Assembly (NCBI GenBank): GCA_949126835.1
Contig: CASBPS010000116.1
Span: forward strand, 868,001 to 932,000
Reading direction: 5' to 3'
DNA: 64,000 nt
Source: Anisus vortex
Lineage: Eukaryota > Mollusca > Gastropoda > Planorbidae
The notes beneath the pieces were generated by a model that was not told the DNA's origin, ran no database searches, and saw only the letters and a program-made list of their open reading frames with translations. Every line of letters begins with the position of its first letter. Position 1 is the first letter of the stretch. This document shows, piece after piece, positions 10,970-21,633 of this stretch. The translations under genes were made by a program, and so were the position numbers.

Positions 10970-11735
10970 TCGCTCACTAAAGAACTGTTCGACTGACCCG
11001 GGTCTTTTAAAGGAACGGATCCGAAAGCCGATCACTTCCAAAAGACCCGGATCAGTACTGATCATTAAAATTAGCCAATATGATTACATCATTTTACATT
11101 GACTCTTTTAATTCTACTTATTAGGTGAAAAAAAGGAATTATCGCTTAAATTTAAAAAAAAAGTTTAATTATAATTAGTTTAGTAGCCTACAACTAGACA
11201 ATTGAGAAAACATATATTTTTTTTTTAATTTCAACATTTCAAGTGAACGGATTGCAACACAATATATTTGAAGACTACAGGGGAAAAAAGGCACATGTCA
11301 TACATTTCTACTTTTGACATAAATGAACTTTTGTCTTTGAAAGTCGCTATGTTTGCTTTTACTTTGGGTGTTTCTGTAGCATTACAAAGGCACATGTCAC
11401 ATTTTCCAATTATTTGAGTTATGTCCCCTACTATGTAAACATAAGCCTGAAGGTTAGCAAAATAGTAAAATCCAACCCAAAAAAGGCCTATGTAATGCTA
11501 CAGAAACTTTTGACAACATATAAATGATATAGGCCTTAAGAGGGAAGTCTGCTTAAGTGAAACAGTTCAATGAGTGTGAAGTTACAATGTAATCATTAGT
11601 AACTTTTTTTCTTTACTTATAGGCGGATCAATACTTTCAGTACTTGGAGAAAGGGGCGATAAACAAGGGGGGGGGGGGGAATTACTAAAGGTCCCGTCAA
11701 TCCGATTAAGGAATCCGGATCTTTTTAGTGAGCGC
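10970..11735. mobile_element. Foldback-like element with internal hairpins
   Basis: The outer ends are CGCTCACTAAAGAAC on the left (about 10970) and TTTTTAGTGAGCG on the right (ending near 11735), giving an 11-bp inverted match. Inside are a 17-bp hairpin (10992-11008 with 11040-11056, 16/17) and a 22-bp inverted pair (GTTTCTGTAGCATTACAAAG near 11370 with CTATGTAATGCTACAGAAAC near 11488). No coding sequence and no target duplication recognised. The boundaries are inferred. Confidence 0.4.
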
Positions 11736-11799
11736 TAATTTGAGCGATATCAGTATGGTGAACCGTATGGCCCATCGCTAATGTGGACTATGCCCTCTA

Positions 11800-13060
11800 T
11801 GATCTTCAAGCCTTAATTATAAGACTGTTCATAAATTTATGTTGCTTTCTAATGGTTCGTACCTTAATAGGAGTAAATGCAAACTAATGAAAACTAGATA
11901 GTAGCTAAAGAGGTGTTTTATATTTATATTTTAAATGTAAGAATATTAATTAAAGATTTCATAATTTAATGTATATTTTTAGAAATCTGAGCGACAATAT
12001 AAATTTGAACAAAACGGTTTTTAATTTAATGCAAATAAAAAACAAAACAAATGATGAACAAATAGGATTACTCTACGACATAAAATGGCATATTATCTCC
12101 CTTGATTACATTTTGAAATTACTCTAGATGCCTAAAAAATCAAGGTAGACGGAAATGTATCATGACTATAACAAATTAATTAATATAGCATTCACTTAGT
12201 CTATGTAATCTTTCTTATCTAATGTATACAATTCAGAATGTTTGTAGTTAGGAATTTAAATTACAAAAGTAACAATTATAACATTTCCCACCAATCTTTT
12301 CTTACAACTTGGTTTACTACGCTTGTATAATATCTTAAACCATTTCCATGGCGACAGCATGTACATTTATGCTTGTTTAAACATAATTTAACTTTATGAT
12401 AGAATATAATCATTATTTTAGTTGTAAAATTCTCTCTGTAAGTGTTTTAACTTTCTCTTTCATTTTATTTTTATCTTCCAACTGCATACCGTAAGCATTG
12501 AGAATACTAAATGTAATGGAAAGAAGCAATATAATATACATAATAATTATTATTTATATTGTGCTGCGTTTTATTCTAAATGAATAATTCAAAAATTTGA
12601 TTCATTATATTCTTTTAAAGTTTGCAAAGTCTTTCATCTCATGTTATAATTAACATATTTAATTTTTCAACATTTTATTTACCAATTCTAGATTATGTTT
12701 GTTTGCATTGTGTGAATTTGAAAGAAAAAAAATTTAGTACGCTTTACTTTTACATGGTGACAATGATAATAAATAAAAGAACGGTAACTATTGTCTATGA
12801 GATGTTAACGTTTCGTTTCAGTTGTATCCCTTGTATTTTTCTCAGTCTTAAAAGTTATGAAGAATGCTGTAGGGTTAAAACCTGACTTGGTAGTTTGGAG
12901 TAAACTTTCTAAACTCACGACCAGCATACAATGATGCTAATAGAAAAAAAGGTACCATATGAATGAAAGAGTACAATAACATTTGAACATTTATAATTTA
13001 GTATACGTGTTACTTCTAAACAGGGGCGAAGCCACGAGGGCGGATTGATGGGGGGGTTCA
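11800..13060 (+). repeat. Block A, copy 1 (contains long-arm repeat)
   Basis: Begins with the long-arm motif CTTCAAGCCTTAATTATAAG (11807), then ACTAATGAAAACTAGATAGTA, the core TTATCTCCCTTGATTACATT (12091), and AGTCTATGTAATC. It continues into an extension shared with 32155-33060: GGAATTTAAATTACAAAAGT, CCATTTCCATGGCGACAGCA, AAGCATTGAGAATACTAAAT, CTTAAAAGTTATGAAGAATG, GGGGCGAAGCCACG. A truncated third copy is at 54700-57170. No intact gene. Confidence 0.8.
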
Positions 13061-13152
13061 AACTGTCGACTTAAAAAAGAATATGTACTATATTTTTTGA
13101 ATAAAAAGGAGCTATCTTTGTCACGCGAAAGTTCCACCCACTCTTGAAATCT

Positions 13153-13312
13153 AGTCTTAATTGATACAAGTACATGAAACAAGTCTTAATTGATACAAGT
13201 ACATGAAACAAGTTTTAATTGATACAAGTTCATGAAACAAGTTTTAATTGATACAAGTACATGAAACAAGTTTTAATTGATACAAGAACATGAAACAAGT
13301 TTTAATTTATAC
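13153..13312. repeat. 29-bp minisatellite, about 6 units
   Basis: Unit AGTTTTAATTGATACAAGTA plus CATGAAACA, at 29-bp spacing. The same unit forms arrays at 28926-29546 and 57553-57712. Here and at 57.6 kb the right flank is the same block B sequence. Confidence 0.95.
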
Positions 13313-14340
13313 ATAAGAGACACTTATCTACCGTTTCTCTATCCTGAACTACTTCATTTATATTGTGGACATTGGTTACAGACGGAAATCATTGATCGAA
13401 TTTATTTAATACGCTCAAATTTTAGTATGTGTTTAGTAAATACAATTATTTAATCTATTATACAGTTGAGCTTTAAAATTTCGCAATTAAAAATGAAAAA
13501 GTTATTAATTGAAATACGTTTGTTTGTTGACCAATAAATTGGTTTGACTTTACAGTTATCGTGATATAATATAGAAATATAGAAAATATAGAAAATGTTT
13601 TTTTAACAATAATGGTAGGCCTAACCATATTTTAATCCATTTTAAGTCGTTAAAGTCTGTGCTAATCGAAATATCATACATAATTTACCTAGTTTTTATG
13701 CTAAGTTATTACTAAAAATTATGACGTAATTTAAATTCTGATTAAAGACTACTTTCTGTGGTAATTTATAGGCTGTTTTAGGACGAGTTTCTGTCCAAAT
13801 TTATAATGTGATTTTAAGCTTATCTACAGTCGTGATTGAATGATTTGTCTGAATGTAATTAATGATTATTTAATTACAATTTATAGAATAATATTAAAAC
13901 CCAATGCAGGTTTTCTACTATTGTTTAATGTCATATCCATCAAAGACGCATGACGTTACTCCAAGCAGACATTTGTATTTACGTCCACACTAGTTGGCCG
14001 ACACTGTCACCGTTACAAACACCATAAAGAAGGCATTCTTTGACTAACAAAGTTGTGTATTAATTGTATCTTATTCCTTAATGTCACCATTATTTTTACT
14101 TATATTATGGGAACACTATTAAACTGTAAGTAGGCTCGTTTAAGGGTGTCTCCACAGTAATATAAAGGAAGACGAAGATACAATTTTTTTATATACAATT
14201 TTGAACAATATGACTATAGTCAATATCGCTTTCACCTTAGGCTACTCACCATTTTCTCCATAGACACACTCTAACCCACACCAAGTGGAGCCGGAGTAAC
14301 AACACCTCGTAATTGACATAGAGAAGACAAACAGTTAAAT
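13313..14340 (-). pseudogene. Block B, copy 1: decayed exon-like region
   Basis: Paralogous to 57713-58500 and 59198-59290. Relative to the other copy, the exon-like segment at about 13935-14035 (minus) has acquired stops, and the splice donor near 13325 is changed from GGTAAGT to a GATAAG form. One exon-like piece (14250-14305) remains open. Taken together this looks like a duplicated and decaying piece of a multi-exon gene on the minus strand, though a repeat origin is possible. The family is not recognised. Confidence 0.35.
14250..14305 (-). CDS. Candidate short exon, Cys-rich (block B)
   Basis: On the minus strand, a pyrimidine-rich tract ending in AG at 14307-14306 precedes 56 open bases, followed by GTGAGT at 14249-14244. 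The open frame reads CCYSGSTWCGLECVYGEN, with four cysteines in 18 residues. The exon would leave one base over, which fits the phase needed by the candidate exon at 58341-58457 in the other copy. In copy 2 (near 59199) this segment breaks off after GTGTGGGTTA. It could instead be part of a LINE leader, because an endonuclease start lies just beside the copy at 59.29 kb. Confidence 0.25.
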
Positions 14341-14574
14341 AAAACAAACAAACACAATAGGAAGATGACAAATGAAGATAATAATTAGATAGATCATTAT
14401 ATATGCTTTACATTCAATGAAAAAATTGCAAACAATTAACTTAATTTTATGTCTTAAATAACATATTACGAAGTGTCCTTAAAAAAGGAACCCAGCTTTA
14501 AATGGGTTAACAATATATTTACAAAAATATAATTAAAGCATTAACTTTCAACCATTCTTATTTTCTTTGTTTGC
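14341..14574. other. Nothing recognised
   Basis: AT-rich, with short AATTAAAGCATTAACTTTCA homology to 25095. Confidence 0.4.
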
Positions 14575-14998
14575 ATTCTTAAAGCCCTAATTATAAGGCA
14601 GTCAAAAATTGTCATCTAGATGATAAATCGTCCACAATTAAAAGCAGTAAATGGGTCCCAATGAAAACAAGCTAGTAGCTTAAAAGGTGTTTAATAGATT
14701 ATTAATAAATATAAAAATAATAATTGATCGTTTGTTCATTTTTGGTTTTTATCACATTTATGGATAGTAATATAAGTTTCTACGATACATATTTGATTAA
14801 ACTACACATTTTAAAAGTAAAATAAATAAATTTAAAAATAATATATATTAATAAATAGAAAGGCCCTTTATCTCCCTTAGTTATATTATGAAGTTACTCC
14901 ATATTTAGATTTAAGAAGCTGAAAATTCATAATGGCTTTAATTTTTTGTAATAAATTAGTATGTATGTCATTAACTAAATCTATGTTCATTGTAATAT
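14575..14998 (+). repeat. Long-arm repeat, half copy interrupted by LTR
   Basis: Left arm CTTAAAGCCCTAATTATAAG, AAACAAGCTAGTAGCTTAAA and AGGTGTTTAA; core TTATCTCCCTTAGTTATATT; tail ATTAACTAAATCTATGTTCA. The 25140-25600 and 60635-61030 copies continue further; here the continuation is interrupted at 14998 by the solo LTR. Confidence 0.8.
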
Positions 14999-15773
14999 TG
15001 TGATGAGGGGATTGTGTGGCCAGTACGATGCGCTCGTTACTGTGTTGCTCACACGATATATCCTCACCTCACTTGGTTCGTTGTCTATGGGCAATGACGG
15101 CTGCTGGCTGAACTAGACTTGTTGCATCAACAATGCTTGATATTAATATTTAACGTGCCGTTTCTCTGGCGGTCTACCGTCCTTGCTTCACGTATTCTCA
15201 TGCACACTCAATCAGAACAAACGAGTTCAAGATAAGTTATTATATAAGTCGAACGTTTATTGCCGGTATTAATGTGGTTATTTCACATAGTCACACTAAG
15301 ATCTACATATAGGGATAATAAAGTGTCCACAACACATCAATTATATTCAAGCACGTAACGTCAATACATGAAAAAGAATAATATACAAGCACAACTTCAC
15401 AATACAGTAATTCCGAGTGAACAATTTATGTAAATAATCCAATATGGAATAACGGCATGTAACGTTTTAAGAAGGAGTGTCCAGTCCTTCCAACAACATA
15501 AAACCTGCCTCTTATATCTGTCCGCTGGTCAGTCTAAACAAAATGGCGACCCCGTGCAAAACGTCAACCAATGGCAAAAAGGTATACATAATTGTGTACA
15601 CGACGATTGGTCAGGAGGCTTGGCCAGTGTCAAAAGCGGCTAAGAGAGAGGGGTAGGGGTGTGGGGAAGGGGGGTATGTGTGGAGGGGAAACGATTTCTC
15701 CCAAACACGCACATTATAATTAAACTTATTATAATGCCCTATAAATTTGCATATTAAATTTAACATCATGACA
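14999..15773 (-). mobile_element. Solo LTR (775 bp), minus strand
   Basis: Read on the minus strand it begins TGTCATGATGTTAAAT and ends CCCCTCATCACA, the TG...CA termini of an LTR with a short imperfect inverted repeat. Internally it has a TATA-like box (ATATAAGAGGCAGG, plus 15508-15521) and a downstream polyadenylation signal (AATAAACG, plus 15253-15260), in the order expected for U3-R-U5. No primer-binding site, purine tract or gag/pol sequence flanks it, so it is a solo LTR. A 5-bp target duplication is not evident (AATAT against GTACC). It lies at the tail of a long-arm repeat. The superfamily cannot be assigned from an LTR alone. Confidence 0.75.
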
Positions 15774-16050
15774 GTACCCATAAACTAGATCATATTACAC
15801 AAAAACGTGCAGTCTTTGTTAATCTCTTGTATAGCCTTTTCTATTTACATATTTTTCGGTTACGGTTTTGGTTTCGGCCGAACAAGTAGCAAAATTCTCG
15901 GTATCTGCTTCGGTTTTGTAGAGCTACCTGTTCAAAAGACTTAGACAATGTAATGTTTGTTCAAAAGTAGAAGTGTGTGTAGGTTGTCCTATGAGTCTCC
16001 CGTGAGCAGTCACAACCTGACCCTATACTTACCCCTAGAAATGTAGTTGA
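15774..16050. other. Spacer with GGTTTTGGTTTCGG motif
   Basis: Contains TTCGGTTACGGTTTTGGTTT followed by CGG near 15857. A similar motif, ATTCGGTTTTGGTTTCGG, recurs near 17605. Otherwise nothing recognised. Confidence 0.4.
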
Positions 16051-16290
16051 GACAGGGCTACCCCCAGCAATCCGCTTCTGTATTTATTGTGTATCGTCGA
16101 TCGCCTCCCTGCTGGTGCTAGTCAGAAGAGACAGGGCTACCCCCAGCAATCCGATTCTGTATTTATTGTGTATCGTCGATCGACTCCCTGCTGGTGCTAG
16201 TCAGGAGAAACAGGGCTACCCCAGCAATCCGCTTCTGTATTTATTGTGTATCGTCGATCGACTCCCTGCTGGTGCTAGTCAGGAGAGACA
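16051..16290. repeat. 79-bp tandem repeat, 3 units
   Basis: The unit contains GACAGGGCTACCCCCAGCAA, TCCGCTTCTGTATTTATTGT, GTATCGTCGATCGACTCC and CTGCTGGTGCTAGTCAGGAG. Starts are at 16051, 16130 and 16209, with a partial fourth from 16287. It is more GC-rich than its surroundings. The open plus frames here are translations of the array. Confidence 0.95.
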
Positions 16291-16389
16291 GCGTGATTGC
16301 AGTGCTGAGCATCCTGGGGCAGCCGGACAACCTAAAATGTTCTCACCCGTGCAGTCAACACCTCGTTCATCACGACAAAGAAAAACTAC

Positions 16390-16760
16390 ATCGAAAAGCT
16401 GGTGACATTGTTATGCCTATGGCATTTGGTGTATGATCGACAAATATTAGCAACGAAGATGTTGTTATAAGAACAACAAAAAGTCATTAAACGCGTCATA
16501 AACGTGTGTTAAGTCTGTACAGGCGAGCACTTTAAACAGTTTACTGTTTTTACAACTGTAGAAAGAGTTGGATGCGACGAAAAAACTTGTTACTGAACTT
16601 CGTGATGAGCTCACAACATTTTTTAAATTATAAAGCTAAACGGTATATTGTTTTTGAGATTAATCACTATCCTTTAAAAGTAAAGGCGGCCTGACAGTGT
16701 GCTAGACATACATCCCCCTAGTATGTAATGGCGACAGAAACTCTTAAACTTCGCTCAATG
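16390..16760. repeat. Block I, copy (first part), with SINE A remnant
   Basis: Matches 38480-38800: TGATCGACAAATATTAGCAA, CTGTACAGGCGAGCACTTTA, GAAAGAGTTGGA and TTTTTGAGATTAATCACTAT. At 16680-16745 the sequence AAAGGCGGCCTGACAGTGTG runs into SINE A in reverse (plus) orientation. Confidence 0.7.
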
Positions 16761-16829
16761 GCCTATGGCCCTATTTACGTTACAATTTATAACAGTATCA
16801 AATTACTGGTATAAGGTAGCGATAAAAAT
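16761..16829. other. Short spacer
   Basis: Nothing recognised. Confidence 0.3.
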
Positions 16830-17110
16830 AATAATAACAATAACGGTGCTTATATAGCGCATATCCCGTTGGTGACAGTTCTATGCGCAGACGACAGTTA
16901 CAGACTACAGACAGACAACGAAATATGTAGTAATACGCTAATTCTGCTGACGAAATAGGTGAGTCTTCAGCCGGCTCCTGAAGGTGTCATAGATAGTTAG
17001 CTAGGGCTCTTATGGTTGGGGGTCACAATAACGTGAGAATCTGTATTGAAGGTTCGCGGCATTAAGAAGGTTGAGAAACACTTAAACTAAAATACACAGG
17101 GCAAAAAGTT
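16830..17110 (-). mobile_element. LINE/SINE 3' tail fragment
   Basis: The left end is AATAATAATAACAATAACGG followed by TATATAGCGC. On the minus strand this is the GCGCTATATAAG plus trinucleotide tail seen at the 3' ends of the LINEs in this window. The body (GTGAGTCTTCAGCCGGCTCC) is not shared with the other LINE ends here. Confidence 0.5.
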
Positions 17111-17119
17111 AAATTATCG

Positions 17120-17350
17120 CTAAGCTTTCCATTAGTAATATATTTACATGGAATTAAACTTAACAAATTAATAAAAAATAAGCAATATCACACACACACA
17201 CACAAACATTATTTGCCAGAACTAAGTGGATGAAACACCTAGGCACCATAGATTGCAATAATACATTTAAAAACCTACATAACAGAAACATTACAACCCA
17301 AATCTCATCACACTCATCAACATCTCCAGACACCCAAACAAAACACAGAC
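17120..17350. repeat. Block I, copy (second part)
   Basis: Parallels 38830-39125: a CA repeat, ACTAAGTGGATGAAACACCT, CACTCATCAACATCTCCAGA and ACTTAATTACAATAACAGAA. Confidence 0.75.
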
Positions 17351-17369
17351 TTAATTACAATAACAGAAT

Positions 17370-17560
17370 ACAATAATAATAATGATATTTGTATAGCTCT
17401 GTCAACAAACATAATGTAAGCTCAAAGCGCATTTATTATACAACTAAGAACACGGATATAATCTCTAGGCTAAGAAATATAAAGCTAATTGATGATTTAA
17501 TTGTTTACAAATAAATAGACAAATTAAATAAATAAAGCATTAACCGACCTAACATATAAA
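17370..17560 (-). mobile_element. Short element with LINE 3' tail, copy 1
   Basis: On the minus strand it ends GCGCTTTGAGCTTACATTAT, then GTTTGTTGACAGAGCTATAC and a trinucleotide run. This is near-identical to the tail of the LINE at 41711-42625. The body (ATAATCTCTAGGCTAAGAAA, AAAGCTAATTGATGATTTAA) recurs at 45775-45965. It is either a LINE 3'UTR stub or a SINE using that LINE; no tRNA-like head is visible. Confidence 0.6.
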
Positions 17561-18099
17561 TAAGACAGTATGGGTCAAAACATATTATCTAGAGGCCGAC
17601 TGAAATTCGGTTTTGGTTTCGGTTTCGGTGTCGAAAGTAGGCAAATGGCACGTGGAAATGTCCACACAACCAGGTCGCATAAAACAGATGTCCCGCTCTA
17701 CCCAAGGTTATCAGCTCAAACTGCATGTTCCATACGCATGCACCGACGTCTACAACTATTATTTTTTTACTGTCTGCCATTGAACAGTGAACAATGTTTA
17801 TTTGCCACATAGTACCTAGGTACAATAAAGGCATATTCAACATATTACAAGACAGTTATAACATTAGTAAATAATATATTGATCAATGATAGTAATACAT
17901 AAATATACATAAAATATTAATAATAATAATAATGAAAATAATAATTAATTAGACCATGGAACACACTGGACCTCCATCTCTTTCCCTTCTCTACTGGCTT
18001 TTAAAGCATACTGACGTCATCACTGACGTGTTAAACTAAATACCTCCAGTGAAATTTGTCATCTGTTTGTAATTCTTGTTTTAAAAAAAAAAATTAATA
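17561..18099. other. Unassigned stretch
   Basis: Contains the GGTTTTGGTTTCGG motif near 17610 and (TAA)n-like runs near 17920. The two overlapping open frames at 17570-17843 run on opposite strands and have no recognisable domain. I see no supported gene. Confidence 0.4.
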
Positions 18100-18600
18100 T
18101 GCAGTTAAATTGTGGACTTTTTCCTCGGTCCTAACGGGGAGACTTCACAATAATATGAAGAAGATGAACAAGGTCATACAACAAATAACTAATATTATAA
18201 TTGAAAATATTGGGGCAATTGCGAATTTTCGAGGCAAAAAAAGGAAACATTTTCTCGGGCTGTGGGCATTAACAAAGATGTTTAATTCTTTAGGCAACAA
18301 TTTTTTAATACTATTTAGTAAAACTTGATCTGTTATTACACGTTTAAACTAAGATTATCCAAACAGAGAAGCGTGAGGAACTAATGTTATTGTATAAAAA
18401 TGACAAATCGAAACATTAAAAATAGTAGTTTGACACAAGACGATAATTTTTGTTAATACATTTTGAGTAATTTCGAAATTTAAATGTTCTTGTTTATAAA
18501 AAAAAACAGTAAACACTTTCCTCAGATCGATTTTTAAGCCTTATAAAAACGTAAACACTTCTATATGTGGAATTTTCTTGTTACAATTAAATGTGACTCT
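18100..18600. repeat. Block C fragment
   Basis: Shares ACAAATAACTAATATTATAA, TTGGGGCAATTGC (compare GGGGCTATCGCAACTGC) and CAGATCGATTTTTAAGCC with block C at 24.5, 33.4 and 60 kb. Confidence 0.6.
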
Positions 18601-18659
18601 TAACATGGAAAGGCAGATGGTGAGTAAAAATATGCTAATTGAAGGGGTTAGTCGAAAAG

Positions 18660-19038
18660 GTTAAATGCGTTCTTGCATACGGGATAAGAAAAGTGTTTAT
18701 GTCCTTTGGTTTATTTGAAAATTGTAACAGTAAGTTATTGTGTTGTATTTCTAAATTATAATTTAATGCCAAATGTATTATTACTAATTTACTCGTTACC
18801 CTTCTGTTTCTCTAGTGTTTCTAGGTTTAGCGATTTAGCTATTGGTGTATTTAGTTGTGACAATTTCCTAATAATGAACATTGCAGCTCTTTTCTGAATT
18901 TGTTTTAAATTTGTTTTCTTAATGTATGGGTATCTCAATACAGATGATGCATATTCCAGTATAGGTCTAACTATTAATTTGAGATAGCTTAACGTAAAGA
19001 ACGGATGACCTCTAGGATCTCCATTCTTTCATTTACAG
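18660..19038 (-). mobile_element. LINE ORF2 C-terminal fragment (group K)
   Basis: The minus strand reads LKLIVRPILEYASSV, then YPYIKKTNLKQIQKRAAMFI and IAKSLNLETLEKQK. This is the post-RT region of a CR1/Jockey-type LINE. It then frameshifts but retains the KHFSYPVCKNAF region. It abuts a long-arm repeat at its right edge, as do the copies at 26.7 and 46.8 kb. Confidence 0.8.
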
Positions 19039-19615
19039 TCTTAAACCTTAATTATAAGGTCGTTCATAAATTGAGATAAACTAATAAATAAGTACTTTTT
19101 AAGAGAAGTCAATGCGAACTATCAAATCCACGTTAGTAGCTAAATAGGTGTTTTTAAATTTTATATATATATTATTATATATAAGATAAAAATATTTATT
19201 ATCAGTTTGTATACTTTTACTATTTTGTATAAGTATAACTAATGATATATACAAATACACTTATGTTTTAACTTGAGAGTTGTGGCGTAAAACAAATAAA
19301 TAACAAATACTATTGATATTCAACACAAAAATGCCTATTAACTCCCTTGATTAGATTTTAAAGTTACTACAGATGTTTACATTGAAATTATAACAAAATC
19401 GTATAAACTTATATCAATATTCATACTTATAAAAATATATTAAAATGGTCAAACTGTTAATTAATATTTTTTTCATTGTAATTGTAAATTTTAAAACAAC
19501 ATTTAATTTTAGCTAGGAGCTTGTTTTCATTAGTAAGCATTTACTTCTTCAAATATTGTGTTAATTGTATTCGATTTGCTAATTTTTTTTTTTAAACCTC
19601 ATTAAGGCAAACTAG
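19039..19615 (+). repeat. Long-arm inverted repeat element, two-armed copy
   Basis: Left arm: TTAAACCTTAATTATAAGGT, TCAATGCGAACTA, GTTAGTAGCTAAATAGGTGT. Core: TTAACTCCCTTGATTAGATT. Right arm, inverted: TAGCTAGGAGCTTGTTTTCA, TTAGTAAGCATTTACTTCTT, AAACCTCATTAAGGC. The arms are about 110 bp and imperfectly complementary, and the element is about 575 bp. No coding. It has MITE-like structure, but no target duplication is clear and the superfamily is unknown. Confidence 0.75.
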
Positions 19616-19784
19616 GAAATATATGGATAGTCTATTGTGTATGAATTATTACTGTTTTAGACTAGCCGCCCATTGCCGAAATAAACCGTAAAGAGTAAAT
19701 AATAGTTTTTATTAAAATCATGTTCTTGTTATCCTATTTGTATATTACTAAAAATTTGTGTTTGTGTTATTGATTACTTGTTTT
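19616..19784. repeat. Block F start
   Basis: GTCTATTGTGTATGAATTAT parallels positions 85-105. ATTACTTGTTTTAGA parallels the sequence just before the 35-bp array at 27846. Confidence 0.6.
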
Positions 19785-20018
19785 AGAAGAAGAAGAAGAA
19801 GAATGGGTATTTCTATAGCGCTTCTATCCATGCTATTAAATTAGCATTCTCAGTGCGCTCTTGGTGTGATTTGCAGTGGCAGATGTATTAGCCAAAGAGA
19901 AAGGTCTTTAAGTCCTTTTTAAAAGTTTCTCTTGTCCCAGATTCTCTCAATGTCTGAGATAGACTGTTCCATAAAGAAGGCGCCACTGACTCAAATGAGC
20001 GCACCCCCATGTTCTTCT
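19785..20018 (-). mobile_element. LINE 3' end (group N)
   Basis: The minus strand reads VRSFESVAPSLWNSLSQTL and then FKKDLKTFLFG before a stop, followed by GAGCGCACTGAG, a decayed hairpin, GCGCTATAGAAATACC and (TTC)n. This matches the C-terminus and tail of the LINE at 47985-48972. It is heavily 5' truncated. It sits inside one 35-bp minisatellite unit (GTTTTAGA to its left, CTAGAGAAACGTTTAG to its right). Confidence 0.8.
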
Positions 20019-20052
20019 AGAGAAACGTTTAGTATTTACACATGTTTTCTTT
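20019..20052. repeat. Single 35-bp minisatellite unit
   Basis: CTAGAGAAACGTTTAGTATT followed by TACACATGTTTT is one copy of the unit expanded about 30-fold at 27866-28925. Confidence 0.85.
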
Positions 20053-20416
20053 AGATCTCTAATAAATTCTGTAGAATCTGTGTAAAATCATGTTACGTTA
20101 TCATCACTGTATGTTAATTAAATTTTAGTGTTAGTATTTACATGGTTTTTATTCTCTCTGTATTTTCTTTAAATCTCTAACCTATTCAGATTCAATACTT
20201 TCTTTAACAGTTTGCATAGGTTTTTCTTTTCGTGTTTTATTTATGACATTGAATAGGGGTCTAATACATATTATATTACACTTCTAGGTTATGTATGACT
20301 TGTGTTTTGTGAATTTGAAATGAAAACTTAGAAATTAAAACATATAATATATTTAGTACGCTTTACATTCAAATGGTAACATTATTCAGGATATTCAGGA
20401 TAACTTTTGTCTATAC
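20053..20416. other. AT-rich stretch related to block A
   Basis: The strings TTAGTACGCTTTAC and GGATAACTTTTGTCTATACC resemble 12735-12800. No gene. Confidence 0.4.
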
Positions 20417-21190
20417 CAGGGTTCGGCAACCTACGGCACGCGTGCCAGACTTTGCACTTCTATAACACACGGAAAACTCGCAAATAGAAAATTGAGTTTT
20501 TTTCTGCACAAAATTGAGTGCTAAAGCAGGATACATGTCAGGCTATCGGCGCGCTGAAGGAATTAGACATCCCACTTTGGTACACTGGATTTTTCTTCCT
20601 TTTTGTCCTCTCAGTTTTAAAAGTTACGAAGTAGGGAGCAGGGTTTAAACTTAACTTGACGGTTCGGAGTTGGTCTACTCTACCCACCACCAGCCGACCA
20701 TCATTGCAACAACACAAAGACAAAATAAATAAGATGTTTATCTTATATTTGTACAATAAAGTTTGAAAAGATAAATGTATTTTAAGTACCACTTACAAGT
20801 TATCTTATGTATATCTAGAAACAGTGGCGACATTTAGTGGAATTAAATGAAAGGTGACATTCCACAATTCTTTTTATCAACTACTCAACATTGCTCACAC
20901 TGATTGCGTTATTATTTTATTACATTTAAAACAATATTCAGTATCAAACAAACACATCAACCTTTCTGTATTCGAAATGCTGCTCAGGAACTATAGACCT
21001 ATAGGTCTAAGAGAATGTTTCCAATTAGATATAAAGAAAAAATAATCATAAATTAGATGTTTGTTCAACCAACCCTTGTGTTATTGGTGTATTATAATTT
21101 GATGGGGAAGTAAAAAAGAGTTTAACAGCTTCATATTATTAACGTGCATAAACGCAAACTAAATGTGATAAATAAATGAACATTGAAACT
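20417..21190. repeat. Block F, copy 2, starting with a hAT end
   Basis: At 20417 CAGGGTTCGGCAACCTACGG is a canonical hAT terminal sequence, preceded by GTCTATAC. The rest (CGCTGAAGGAATTAGACATC, AACAATATTCAGTATCAAAC, AAGAGAATGTTTCCAATTAG) matches 240-1000. The opposite hAT end is missing here but survives in copy 1 at about 299. Confidence 0.7.
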
Positions 21191-21194
21191 GAGA

Positions 21195-21480
21195 AACTTT
21201 TCTGTCCCAACACTGGTGAAATGTGAAAAGCACCGATACCTTTACATTAAGAACACACAGGTGGGCCAACGCATCGGGGACAGACCCTATTGTGTGTCCG
21301 AGTATTATTGCACTGCCGAGAGGCTCCGAGACTCAGTGGGAAGGAAGCAATGAGAGCATCATTTTGTACCAACCCCGCCTTGGTGCCTGCATGTCTGGCT
21401 GTCCAGGTATATAGTTTGGAATGTGTACTACCCAGCGACAATGCAGGTATACGATCGAGCCACCACGTTAATGATTTTAA
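21195..21480. repeat. Family Q: GC-rich dispersed repeat
   Basis: Contains ACACACAGGTGGGCCAACGC, TTGCACTGCCGAGAGGCTCC and TGGGAAGGAAGCAATGAGAG. Related copies, in varying orientation and length, are at 980-1040, 35215-35335, 39120-39400 and 51860-52030. No pol III boxes are convincing. It may be a SINE or MITE. Confidence 0.65.
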
Positions 21481-21633
21481 AGGAATTCAGAAGGTGGTGA
21501 ATAACGTTTAGTGAATTTACTACAGAGAACGTACCCTACGTTACACGGCACTCCCTATCGGCTGGGTAACTAGTCTCGGACAGAATCTTGGCGTGCCCTC
21601 CCTTGATTCACCCCTTAAATTCTGATCTTATGT

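Noticed and set aside
14999..15773. 5' LTR of an intact retrovirus-like element
   Set aside because: No primer-binding site, gag, pol or second LTR flanks it on either side.
18010..18032. TGACGTCATCACTGACGT as a CRE-type regulatory site
   Set aside because: A single short motif without any gene or promoter nearby cannot be supported.
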